Shown here: positions 7,959-16,072 of the stretch, one piece after another
How positions within the stretch are numbered: position 1 is the first letter of the stretch
How the letters are laid out: the number at the start of each line of letters is the position of its first letter
Notes under the pieces: model-generated
What the model saw: only the letters and a program-made list of their open reading frames with translations
Databases searched by the model: none
What the model was told of the DNA's origin: nothing
Position numbers and translations under genes: made by a program
Source: JAAYBY01 sp964465385
Lineage (GTDB): Bacteria; Bacillota; Clostridia; Saccharofermentanales; UBA5734
Direction of reading: 5' to 3'
Length of the DNA: 35,472 nt
NCBI GenBank assembly: GCA_964465385.1
Contig: CAYXIM010000008.1
Coordinates: 1-35,472, forward strand

Positions 7959-9022
7959 CCAAACGCGTTTTGATGAAGGGCAATGAAGCCATTGCCGAAG
8001 CCGCTGTTCGGGCCGGTTGCCGTCATTATTTCGGCTACCCCATCACCCCCCAGACCGAGATCATGCACTACATGGCCCAGCGCATGCCCCAGGTGGGCGG
8101 GGTCATGGTTCAGGCAGAAAGCGAAGTGGCCGCCATCAACATGGTCTATGGGGCCGCCGCCGCCGGTGCCCGTGTCATGACCACCAGCTCCAGCCCGGGC
8201 ATCAGCCTCAAGCAGGAGGGCCTGTCATACCTGGCCGGCGCGGAACTGCCGGCTGTGGTGGTCAACATTGTCCGGGCCGGCCCCGGCCTGGGCGGGATTT
8301 TGCCAGCCCAGGGTGATTATTTCCAGGCCACCAAAGGGGGCGGACATGGCGATTACCGCAACATCGTCCTGGCCCCTGCCAGCATCCAGGAGCTCTACGA
8401 GTTGACGGTTGAGGCCTTTAACCTGGCCGACCGCTACCGCATGGTGGCCATGATCCTGGGAGATGGCACCCTGGGCCAGATGATGGAGCCGGTCACGTTT
8501 CGCGACCAGGAGCCCCTGGCAGAGCCAGACAAGCCCTGGGCGGTGACGGGCCTGGGCCAGATGCGAAAAGACCACAACACCGTTCAATCCATTTACATTG
8601 AAGCCGACCAGCTGGAAGCGCTCAACCAGCGCCTCCAGGACAAATACCGCCTCATCCAGCAGGAGGAAGTCCGCGTTGAGACGGTCAACTGCACGGATGC
8701 CCAGGTGCTGCTGGTGGCCTTTGGCACCGGCAGCCGCATCTGCCGCAACGTCATCCGGGACGCTGAACAGCTGGGTATCCGGGTCGGCCTGGTCCGGCCC
8801 ATCAGCTTGTGGCCCTTCCCGGACCAGGCGGTCTACCAGGCCGCCGCCCAGGCCAGCGTTCGGGGGGTCCTGACCGTTGAACTCAATGCGGGCCAGATGG
8901 TCGAAGACGTCCGCCTGGCCGTCAACGGCTGTAAACCCGTTTCCTTTTACGGGCGGACGGGCGGCAACCTGCCCACCCAAAAGGACGTGCTCGACCAGAT
9001 CCGGTCGATTGCAGGGAGGTAA
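7955..9022 (+). CDS. vorB: 2-oxoacid:ferredoxin oxidoreductase alpha subunit (VorB/KorA type)
   Basis: A 355-residue alpha subunit of an oxidoreductase that converts a 2-oxoacid, CoA and oxidised ferredoxin to acyl-CoA, CO2 and reduced ferredoxin. It begins with MKGNEAIAEAAVRAG and GYPITPQTEI, the conserved start of Kor/Vor alpha chains, has TSSSPGISLKQEG near residue 75, and ends in a transketolase C-terminal-like domain. Clostridial relatives are commonly labelled VorB (branched-chain 2-oxoacid), but KorA (2-oxoglutarate) relatives look much the same, so the substrate is not settled. It is coupled to vorD by a four-base overlap and followed after 5 bp by the beta subunit. Confidence 0.88.
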   Translation: MTKRVLMKGNEAIAEAAVRAGCRHYFGYPITPQTEIMHYMAQRMPQVGGVMVQAESEVAAINMVYGAAAAGARVMTTSSSPGISLKQEGLSYLAGAELPAVVVNIVRAGPGLGGILPAQGDYFQATKGGGHGDYRNIVLAPASIQELYELTVEAFNLADRYRMVAMILGDGTLGQMMEPVTFRDQEPLAEPDKPWAVTGLGQMRKDHNTVQSIYIEADQLEALNQRLQDKYRLIQQEEVRVETVNCTDAQVLLVAFGTGSRICRNVIRDAEQLGIRVGLVRPISLWPFPDQAVYQAAAQASVRGVLTVELNAGQMVEDVRLAVNGCKPVSFYGRTGGNLPTQKDVLDQIRSIAGR

Positions 9023-9027
9023 CAGAC

Positions 9028-9678
9028 ATGGCAGAACACGTCTTTGCCCAGACACCAGGCCTGACCGACAAACCGTTTCACTACTGTCCCGGCTGCACCC
9101 ATGGCATCATCCACCGGCTGATCGCCGAGGCCCTGTGTGAACTGGGGCTCTTGGAGACGGCCATCGGCGTGTCGCCGGTCGGCTGCACCTACAACAACTA
9201 TGAATACTTTGCCTGTGACATGGTCCAGGCGGCCCACGGCCGGGCCCCGGCGGTTGCCACCGGCGTCAAGCGGGTTCACCCCCAGGCGACGGTTTTCACC
9301 TACCAGGGGGACGGGGACCTGGCGGCCATCGGCACGGCGGAAATCGTCCATGCCGCGGCGCGCGGGGAAAAAATCAGCAGCTTTTTTGTCAACAACGCCG
9401 TCTACGGCATGACATCCGGCCAGATGGCACCGACCACCCTCCTGGGGCAGGTGACGACCACATCCCCCCTGGGCCGGTCAGCTGAAAGCCAGGGCTACCC
9501 CATCCGGGTCAGCGAACTGCTGGCCACCCTGGACGGGGCCGTCTACATTGAACGGGTCGCGGTCAACAGCATCAAGGGCATCCGGCGGGCCAAGAAGGCA
9601 GTTGTCAAGGCCTTCGAGGTCCAGCAGGCCGGCCTGGGCTTTGGCATGGTGGAGNNNNNNNNNNCCACTGAGAGGTGA
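9028..9678 (+). CDS. vorA: 2-oxoacid:ferredoxin oxidoreductase beta subunit, C-terminus lost in an assembly gap
   Basis: The thiamine-diphosphate-binding subunit. It carries HYCPGCTHGIIHRL near residue 20, AAHGRAPAVATG, and the TPP/Mg motif GDGDLAAIGTAEI with NNAVYGMTSGQMAPT. Relatives run to about 245-280 residues, and after the phrase corresponding to GLGFGMVE they continue for roughly 35 residues, usually beginning VLSTCPTNW. Here ten N follow GMVE and the frame stops three codons after them, so about 100 bases are probably missing and the visible stop may or may not be the native one. ATG 9028 has GGGAGG nine bases upstream. Confidence 0.88.
   Translation: MAEHVFAQTPGLTDKPFHYCPGCTHGIIHRLIAEALCELGLLETAIGVSPVGCTYNNYEYFACDMVQAAHGRAPAVATGVKRVHPQATVFTYQGDGDLAAIGTAEIVHAAARGEKISSFFVNNAVYGMTSGQMAPTTLLGQVTTTSPLGRSAESQGYPIRVSELLATLDGAVYIERVAVNSIKGIRRAKKAVVKAFEVQQAGLGFGMVEXXXXTER
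9655..9664. other. Assembly gap (10 N) inside vorA
   Basis: Ten unknown bases near the 3' end of vorA. Comparison with the family suggests more sequence is missing than the ten placeholder bases. Confidence 1.
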
Positions 9679-9681
9679 CCG

Positions 9682-10224
9682 ATGGAACAATCTCTTTTAA
9701 TCGCAGGTTTTGGCGGCCAGGGCGTCTTGTCCGCCGGCCGCTTTGTGGCAGCCGCGGGCCTGCTGGAGGGCCGTCAGGTGTCCTGGCTGCCTTCCTACGG
9801 CCCCGAAATGCGGGGCGGCACCGCCAACTGCAGCGTCATCTTGTCCGATCAGTCGATCGGCTCGCCCATCCTCAACCAGGTGGATACGCTCATTGCCCTC
9901 AACGCGCCATCGCTTGAAAAATTTGCCCCGCAGGTGCGGCCAGGCGGCTTGATCCTGGTGGATGCGTCCCTGGTTTCGGCAGCGGTGGGCCGCACCGATG
10001 TCACCTGTGTGGCCATCCCGGCTTCTGAACGGGCGGCCGAGGCGGGCAACCGGGCCTTTGCGCCGGTTATTCTGCTGGGCTGCTATGCCGCCCTGACCAG
10101 CAGCTTCAGCCGAGAGACCTTTGAACAGGCCCTGGTGGACAGCCTGCCCGAGCGCCACCACCACCTGATTCCCACAGAACTGGCGCTGTTCGATTACGGC
10201 GCCTCCTGCGCACCCACCGCCTGA
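9682..10224 (+). CDS. vorC: 2-oxoacid:ferredoxin oxidoreductase gamma subunit
   Basis: A 180-residue gamma subunit of the Por/Kor/Vor family. The glycine-rich opening LLIAGFGGQGVLSAGR and the later SYGPEMRGGTANCSVILSD are hallmark segments that hold the CoA/TPP interface. The length is typical. ATG 9682 is preceded by GAGGTGACC, three bases after the visible vorA stop, so it is coupled to vorA. It is the last gene of the operon and is followed by a strong terminator 26 bp downstream. Confidence 0.9.
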   Translation: MEQSLLIAGFGGQGVLSAGRFVAAAGLLEGRQVSWLPSYGPEMRGGTANCSVILSDQSIGSPILNQVDTLIALNAPSLEKFAPQVRPGGLILVDASLVSAAVGRTDVTCVAIPASERAAEAGNRAFAPVILLGCYAALTSSFSRETFEQALVDSLPERHHHLIPTELALFDYGASCAPTA

Positions 10225-10249
10225 CGGCGGCCCGATCGGCAAGTCAACC

Positions 10250-10275
10250 AAAGAGCAGACCGGTCTGCTCTTTTT
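10250..10275 (+). terminator. Rho-independent terminator of vorDBAC
   Basis: A perfect inverted repeat, AAAGAGCAGACC then GGTCTGCTCTTT (10250-10273), ends in five T. The stem can form up to 12 bp less the loop. It cleanly separates the oxidoreductase operon from the glycogen operon. Confidence 0.85.
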
Positions 10276-10277
10276 GA

Positions 10278-10305
10278 TTGTTAAGGTTGACGAATACGGT
10301 ATAAT
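10278..10305 (+). promoter_or_regulatory. Promoter of the glgBCDA operon
   Basis: TTGTTA (10278-10283) and a perfect TATAAT (10300-10305) are 16 bp apart, beginning two bases after the T-tract of the preceding terminator. This leaves a leader of about 55 bases before glgB. The -10 box is convincing, the -35 only fair. Confidence 0.55.
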
Positions 10306-10367
10306 GAAGGTAGCCAGGCGGCCAGCCGCTGCCGGCGTGACCCAACCCGCCTTTCAGAGGATGCACC

Positions 10368-12251
10368 ATGAACCAGGCCTATCTGTTCAATCAGGGACTA
10401 GACCACATGAGCTATCGGCTCTTGGGCGCGCGCCCTGATCTGGATGACAGGAAGCGGCCCGGCTATCGGTTTGCGGTCTGGGCGCCAGCTGCGCAGGCGG
10501 TGTCGGTGGTCGGCTGTTTCAACAGCTGGGAGGTGTCGCAAGACCCCCTGGCACCCTTGGGCCAAACGGGTATCTGGACCGGCTTTGTGGCCGGGGCCAA
10601 ACAATGGGACCGCTACAAGTACGCGGTGGAAGAAGCGGGCGGGCGTGTTTGCCTCAAGGCTGACCCCTTCGCACGCCACAGTGAGACCCGCCCCGCCGAT
10701 GCCTCCATTTGCTATGATCCCGATGACCACGTCTGGCAGGACCAGGCCTGGGTGACCAGCCGGCCCGATGCCAGCCAGCCCGGCCCGCTTAACCTCTATG
10801 AAGTCCACCTGGGTTCCTGGAAACGCCAGGCGGACGGCTCCTTTATGACTTACCGGGACCTGGCCCACGACCTGGCGGCCTATGTGTCGGAGATGGGCTA
10901 CACCGGTGTCGAGCTGATGCCGGTCATGGAGCACCCCCTGGACGCCTCCTGGGGCTACCAGGTGACGGGTTATTACAGTGTGACCAGCCGTTACGGCACC
11001 CCGGCGGATTTCAAGTATTTTGTGGATGTCCTGCACCAGCAGGGCCTGTGTGTCGTCTTGGACTGGGTGCCGGCCCACTTCCCCAAAGACATGTTCGGCC
11101 TGGCCCGTTTCGACGGCACCCCCCTTTACGAGCATGCTGACACGCGCCTGGGCGAGCAGGACCAGTGGGGCACCTATGTCTTTGACTTTGGTAAAAAAGA
11201 AGTCCAGTCTTTCCTGATTTCCAATGCCTGGTTCTGGCTGGATGAGTTTCACATCGACGGGCTTCGCATTGATGCGGTTTCCAGCATGCTTTACCTCAAC
11301 TACGGGCGGACGGATTTTGTGACCAACGTCCATGGGGGGGTGGAAAACCTGGCGGCCATGGCCTTTTTCCGCACGCTCAACGGCTTGATTCGCCAAAAAA
11401 AACCCGCCTGCTACCTGATTGCTGAAGAGGCCACCCCCTGGCCCCAGCTGACCTGGCCCTTGGAGCAGGGGGGCCTGGGCTTCACCCACAAGTGGAACAT
11501 GGGCTGGATGAATGACAGCCTGCGCTATTTCAGCCGTGACTACAGCCACCGCAGCTGGCACCACCATGAACTGACCTTTTCCATGACCTACGCCTTTTCT
11601 GAACGCTTTGTCCTGCCCTTGTCCCATGACGAGGTGGTCCACGGGAAAAAATCCCTGATCGGGCGCATGCCGGGCGATTACTGGCAGCAGTTTGCCTGTC
11701 TGCGCCTGCTCTTTGTCTGGCAGATGACCCACCCGGGAGCCAAGCTGCTTTTCATGGGAGGGGAGTTTGGCCAGTTCATTGAATGGCGTGTTGATGAAGC
11801 CCTGGAATGGTTTTTACTGGGTTATGCGGCCCACCGCCAGCTGCAGGCCTTTGTTCGCACCCTCAATGGCTTTTACCGCCAGCAGCCTGCCCTGTGGGAA
11901 CAAGACAGCGGCTGGGAAGGCTTCAACTGGCTGGCTGCAGACGACCAGGCACAATCTGTCTATGCCTACCGCCGCCTGGATGCGGCGGGCCGCTCCCTGG
12001 TGGTGGTGCTTAACGCCACGCCCCGGCCCAGGCCGGGTTATCGCCTGCCGACCGGCAGCGCAAGCAGCTACCGGCTGCTGCTCAACAGTGACGAAGCGGC
12101 CTTTGGCGGCAGTGCGGCGCCGGTCGGTATCCGCAAGGCACCAGACAGCCCCGGGCACATGGAACTTGATCTGCCGCCACTGAGCGGCGTGGTCTTTGAA
12201 GAAAGCCGTCATGGCAAACAACCAAGGAGGTGCATCGATGGCGCGAACTGA
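10368..12251 (+). CDS. glgB: 1,4-alpha-glucan branching enzyme
   Basis: A GH13 enzyme that makes alpha-1,6 branches in glycogen. An N-terminal CBM48-like domain (about residues 15-115, with FAVWAPAAQAVSVVGCFNSW) precedes the catalytic barrel. The nucleophile lies in DGLRIDAVSS (Asp302), the acid/base Glu in LIAEEATPW (353/354), and the transition-state Asp in LPLSHDEVVHGK (Asp421). The 627 residues match short Firmicute GlgB proteins that lack the extra N-terminal domain of E. coli. It is first in the glycogen operon, and its last 14 bases overlap glgC. Confidence 0.96.
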   Translation: MNQAYLFNQGLDHMSYRLLGARPDLDDRKRPGYRFAVWAPAAQAVSVVGCFNSWEVSQDPLAPLGQTGIWTGFVAGAKQWDRYKYAVEEAGGRVCLKADPFARHSETRPADASICYDPDDHVWQDQAWVTSRPDASQPGPLNLYEVHLGSWKRQADGSFMTYRDLAHDLAAYVSEMGYTGVELMPVMEHPLDASWGYQVTGYYSVTSRYGTPADFKYFVDVLHQQGLCVVLDWVPAHFPKDMFGLARFDGTPLYEHADTRLGEQDQWGTYVFDFGKKEVQSFLISNAWFWLDEFHIDGLRIDAVSSMLYLNYGRTDFVTNVHGGVENLAAMAFFRTLNGLIRQKKPACYLIAEEATPWPQLTWPLEQGGLGFTHKWNMGWMNDSLRYFSRDYSHRSWHHHELTFSMTYAFSERFVLPLSHDEVVHGKKSLIGRMPGDYWQQFACLRLLFVWQMTHPGAKLLFMGGEFGQFIEWRVDEALEWFLLGYAAHRQLQAFVRTLNGFYRQQPALWEQDSGWEGFNWLAADDQAQSVYAYRRLDAAGRSLVVVLNATPRPRPGYRLPTGSASSYRLLLNSDEAAFGGSAAPVGIRKAPDSPGHMELDLPPLSGVVFEESRHGKQPRRCIDGAN

Positions 12252-13485
12252 ACTTGTCGCCCTGATTCTGGCCGGTGGGCAGGGCTCCCGGCTGGGGGTC
12301 CTGACCAAGTACCTGGCCAAACCGGCCGTGCCTTTTGGCAGCCGTTACCGCATCATTGACTTTCCCTTGAGCAACTGCTCCAATTCGGGGATTGAAACCG
12401 TGGGGGTCCTGACCCAGTACCGGCCGCTGGCCCTCAACACCTATGTGGGCAATGGCAGCCCCTGGGACCTGGACCGCAACAAGGGTGGCACCTATATCTT
12501 GCCGCCCTACCAGAAAACCGGCCACAGCGACTGGTACAAGGGCACGGCCAATGCCATCTTTCAAAACATCGAGTTCGTCGATGACTGGGATCCGCGCTAT
12601 GTCCTGATCCTGTCCGGCGACCATGTCTATAAAATGGATTACGCCCGCATGCTGGACACCCACATACAAAAAGAGGCCGATGCGACCCTGGCTGTCCTGG
12701 AGGTGCCCTGGCATGAGACCAGCCGCTTTGGCATCATGACCACCGACAAGCAAGGGCGCATCACGGCTTTTGAGGAAAAACCTGAACAGGCCACCAGCAA
12801 CCTGGCCTCCATGGGGGTTTACATCTTTGACTGGGCGGTCTTGCGCCAGGCCCTGATCGATGACGAGCAGGACGCGGCATCGGACCATGATTTTGGTAAA
12901 AATGTCATCCCCAAGATGCTGCGGGCAGGCCGGCGCCTGCAAGCCCACCGCTTCCGGGGTTACTGGAAGGATGTGGGGACGATCGAGAGCCTCTGGGAAG
13001 CCAACATGGACTTGCTGGACCGGCCCCAGGACATCAACCTGCGCGACCGGGACTGGCGGATCTATTCCCGCAACCCGGTCAAACCAGCCCACTTTGTCGC
13101 AGCCAGCGCCCGCGTCTCCAACAGCGCCATGACCGACGGCTGCCGCATCTATGGGACGGTCGAACACTCCGTTCTCTTCAACAGCGTGACGGTTGAGGCG
13201 GGGGCCGTGGTCCGCGACTGCATCCTGATGCCCGGCGTGACGGTCGCCTCGGGCGCTGTGCTCAACAAGTGCATCGTCAGCTTTTCCACCGTGATCGGGT
13301 CCGACGTCCGGGCCGGAGCCGATGTGCCCGGCCACAACCGATACACCGACCACCACTACCTCAGCGATGGGATCACGGTTTTTGAACGCGGCCTGAAGAT
13401 CCGCGATGGCGCCGTCATCCCGGGTAACTGCATGGTCACCTATACAGAAGCGGACGACATCATCGAAACCCGCTTTCGGGTCTAA
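12238..13485 (+). CDS. glgC: Glucose-1-phosphate adenylyltransferase, catalytic subunit
   Basis: Makes ADP-glucose from glucose-1-phosphate and ATP, the rate-setting step of glycogen synthesis. The nucleotidyltransferase signature LILAGGQGSRLGVLTKYLAK is intact (residues about 9-28), followed by the metal-binding SGDHVYKMDY and a C-terminal left-handed beta-helix. It has 415 residues, in the usual range. ATG 12238 has a strong AAGGAGG site and lies within the end of glgB; the open frame continues upstream but only into glgB codons. It pairs with GlgD, encoded 14 bp downstream. Confidence 0.96.
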   Translation: MARTELVALILAGGQGSRLGVLTKYLAKPAVPFGSRYRIIDFPLSNCSNSGIETVGVLTQYRPLALNTYVGNGSPWDLDRNKGGTYILPPYQKTGHSDWYKGTANAIFQNIEFVDDWDPRYVLILSGDHVYKMDYARMLDTHIQKEADATLAVLEVPWHETSRFGIMTTDKQGRITAFEEKPEQATSNLASMGVYIFDWAVLRQALIDDEQDAASDHDFGKNVIPKMLRAGRRLQAHRFRGYWKDVGTIESLWEANMDLLDRPQDINLRDRDWRIYSRNPVKPAHFVAASARVSNSAMTDGCRIYGTVEHSVLFNSVTVEAGAVVRDCILMPGVTVASGAVLNKCIVSFSTVIGSDVRAGADVPGHNRYTDHHYLSDGITVFERGLKIRDGAVIPGNCMVTYTEADDIIETRFRV

Positions 13486-13499
13486 GGGGGAGGTCACCG

Positions 13500-14606
13500 A
13501 TGTTTCTCAATGCCATGGGCCTGATTCTGGCCGATCACAACCGCATCCAGCTCAGCGACCTGTCCCGGCCGCGTGCCTTGGCCGCCATCCCGTTTGCCGG
13601 CCGCTACCGCATCATTGACTTCATGCTCTCCAACATGGTCAATTCCGGGATCACCAGTGTGGGCGTCATCGCCATGCACAAGTATAAATCCCTCATGGAC
13701 CACCTGGGCACCGGCAGCTCCTGGGACCTGGACCGGAAAAACAAGGGGCTGAGCCTGTTGCCCCCTTTCATTTATTCGGACAACGACGGCGGCGAAGCTG
13801 ACAGCCTGTCCGGCCTGCTGGATTTTATCCGCATGCACCGGCGCCGCTATGTGATCATTGCCAACAGCAACGTGGTCTTCAACGCCACTTTCCATGACCT
13901 GGTCAAGCAACACCAGGCCAATGAGGCGGACATCAGCGTGCTGTATAACCGGGATGGCATGGCCTACGGGGCCCCATCGGCCATCCTCAGCACCGACCGC
14001 AAGGGCTGGGTCAAGGACGTGCTTTTCAACCCGCCCAAGCCGCCGTCCAGAAAAAACACCATCGGGGTCATGGTGATCGAACGCGAGCGCCTCATGGACC
14101 TGGTTCATGAAGACGTGGCGCGCGGCAACTATGACTTTTCCATTGACAGCCTGATCCGCCGCCATGACGAGCTGAAAATCCTGGCAGTCGAATACAAGGG
14201 GGTCTTGCTCAGGATCAACAGCATTGAAACCTATTTTTCCAGCACCATGGCCTTGTTCGACGAAGCAATCCGCCAAGACCTTTTCTGGTCAGGTTTGCCT
14301 GTTTACACCAAGATCAAGGACGAGGCACCAGCCCGCTACGGCCTGGAGAACCAGGTGGAGAACAGCCTGATTTCAGACGGCTGCCTGATCCAGGGCACGG
14401 TGATCAACAGCCTGCTCTTCCGGGGGGTCACGGTCGCCAAGCATGCGGTGGTTGAAAACAGCATCGTCATGCAGGACAGCTATGTATCAGAAGGGGTCAC
14501 GCTTGAACAGGTTATCCTGGACAAGAATTGTTTCATCCGGCCGGGCATCAAGCTGGTTGGCCAGAAGGAGTTTCCGGTCGTGATCGGGAAGGGAGCGGTT
14601 GTATGA
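13500..14606 (+). CDS. glgD: GlgD, non-catalytic/regulatory ADP-glucose pyrophosphorylase subunit
   Basis: A 368-residue GlgC paralogue. The start reads MGLILADHNRIQLSDLSRPR in place of the GGxGxRL signature, so the catalytic loop is degenerate, while the fold-defining FAGRYRIIDFMLSNMVNSG and the C-terminal beta-helix remain. In Firmicutes GlgD forms a mixed complex with GlgC and changes its activity. ATG 13500 has a GGGGGAGG ribosome site, and the stop overlaps the glgA start by four bases (ATGA). Found between glgC and glgA, as in many clostridia and bacilli. Confidence 0.94.
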   Translation: MFLNAMGLILADHNRIQLSDLSRPRALAAIPFAGRYRIIDFMLSNMVNSGITSVGVIAMHKYKSLMDHLGTGSSWDLDRKNKGLSLLPPFIYSDNDGGEADSLSGLLDFIRMHRRRYVIIANSNVVFNATFHDLVKQHQANEADISVLYNRDGMAYGAPSAILSTDRKGWVKDVLFNPPKPPSRKNTIGVMVIERERLMDLVHEDVARGNYDFSIDSLIRRHDELKILAVEYKGVLLRINSIETYFSSTMALFDEAIRQDLFWSGLPVYTKIKDEAPARYGLENQVENSLISDGCLIQGTVINSLLFRGVTVAKHAVVENSIVMQDSYVSEGVTLEQVILDKNCFIRPGIKLVGQKEFPVVIGKGAVV

Positions 14607-16072
14607 CCAAGCGAAAAATCTTGTTTGTATCGTCCGAAGCGGTGCCGCTGGCAAAAACAGGCGGGCTGGCTGACGTGACCGGCGCCTTGGCACCGGTGCT
14701 CAACCAGCAGGGGTTTGATGTCCGGATCGTCCTGCCCCTTTACAAGGGCATCCGGGACCGCTATGCAGACCAGCTGGTTTTTCTGGGCTGGCACATGATC
14801 CGCATGGGCTGGCGCACCCTCTATTGTGGCGTGCTCAAGCTGACCTTGGACGAGCAGGTCTATTACCTGATTGACAACGAGACGTATTTTAACCACGACC
14901 AGCTCTACCTGGACTACACCTACGACATTGAACGGTTCAGCTTTTTTCAACGGGCGGTCCTTGAAAGCCTGGAGCACCCCATGGGCTTTGTTCCGGATGT
15001 GCTGCACCTGCATGACTGGCAGACGGGCATGATCCCCTGCCTGCTGGAAGCCCACCACCGGCCCTATGGCCGCTACCAGGACCTGGCCAGCGTCTACACC
15101 ATCCACAACCTCAAATACCAGGGCATCCACGGCAGGGAGCGCATTGCCGACCTGCTGGACCTGCCCGACACTTTCATGACCGAAGAAGGGATCTTGCGCG
15201 ACGGTGTGCCCAATTTCATGAAGGCCGGTATTGTCTATGCCGACCGGGTGACAACGGTTTCACCCACCTACCGGGAAGAGATCCAGATGGATTTTTACGG
15301 GGAGGGCCTCCATGACCTGCTCCGCAAAAACAGCCACAAGTTAAGCGGCATCCTCAACGGCATCGACACAGACAGCTACAACCCCCAACGTGACCCGGCC
15401 ATCGCAGCCCGCTATGGGCCGGACAACTGGCAGGAAGGCAAGGCCCACTGCAAGGCCGCCCTGCAGGCTGAGCTGGGCTTGAAAAAATCAGCCAGCACCC
15501 CCCTGGTGGCCATGGTGACGCGCCTGGTGGACCAGAAGGGGCTGGACTTGCTCTTACATGTGCTGGATGAGCTGCTGGATGGCAGCGTGCAGCTGGCCCT
15601 GCTGGGAACCGGCCAGCCCCATTATGAGGAGGCCCTGGCCGCTGCGGCCAAGCGACACCCGGGCACCTTGTCGGTCAACCTGCTCTTTGAAGAGACCTTG
15701 TCACGGCGCTTTTATGCCGGCGCGGACCTCTTGCTGATGCCGTCTATTTTTGAGCCCTGTGGCCTGTCCCAGATGATTGCCATGCGCTACGCCACGGTGC
15801 CCATTGTCCGGGAGACAGGGGGCCTCAAAGACACAGTCCAGCCCTACAACCAGTACACGGGGACCGGCAACGGCTTTTCCTTCCAAAACATCAACGCCCA
15901 CGAGATGCTTTTCATCACCCGCTACGCCTGTGATGTCTACCGCCATATGCCCCAGGCCTGGCAGGCCCTGGTGCGGACGGCCCTGGCGGCCGACCATTCC
16001 TGGACCCGGTCGGCCCGGGACTATGCCGCCCTTTATGATCAGCTGCTGACCGAGCGGGCGGCCCAGGCATGA
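14603..16072 (+). CDS. glgA: Glycogen synthase (ADP-glucose)
   Basis: A GT5 glycosyltransferase that adds glucose from ADP-glucose to the growing chain. The N-terminal FVSSEAVPLAKTGGLADV carries the ADP-glucose-binding Lys in KTGGL (Lys18). The C-terminal half has SIFEPCGLSQMIAMRY with the conserved acidic residue and RETGGLKDTV. The 489 residues are standard. ATG 14603 overlaps the glgD stop and follows GGGAGCGG; a longer open frame from 14528 lies inside glgD and is rejected. The stop overlaps the next gene's start by four bases. Confidence 0.95.
   Translation: MTKRKILFVSSEAVPLAKTGGLADVTGALAPVLNQQGFDVRIVLPLYKGIRDRYADQLVFLGWHMIRMGWRTLYCGVLKLTLDEQVYYLIDNETYFNHDQLYLDYTYDIERFSFFQRAVLESLEHPMGFVPDVLHLHDWQTGMIPCLLEAHHRPYGRYQDLASVYTIHNLKYQGIHGRERIADLLDLPDTFMTEEGILRDGVPNFMKAGIVYADRVTTVSPTYREEIQMDFYGEGLHDLLRKNSHKLSGILNGIDTDSYNPQRDPAIAARYGPDNWQEGKAHCKAALQAELGLKKSASTPLVAMVTRLVDQKGLDLLLHVLDELLDGSVQLALLGTGQPHYEEALAAAAKRHPGTLSVNLLFEETLSRRFYAGADLLLMPSIFEPCGLSQMIAMRYATVPIVRETGGLKDTVQPYNQYTGTGNGFSFQNINAHEMLFITRYACDVYRHMPQAWQALVRTALAADHSWTRSARDYAALYDQLLTERAAQA

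Noticed and set aside
10287..10305. TTGACG as the -35 box for the glg TATAAT
   Set aside because: Only seven bases separate the two boxes, too short for a promoter; TTGTTA with 16 bp spacing was taken instead.
10398..14276. Very long minus-strand open frames (up to 471 codons) opposite glgB, glgC and glgD
   Set aside because: They mirror strongly supported plus-strand genes, have low-complexity compositions and no family similarity; such shadows are usual in GC-rich coding DNA.
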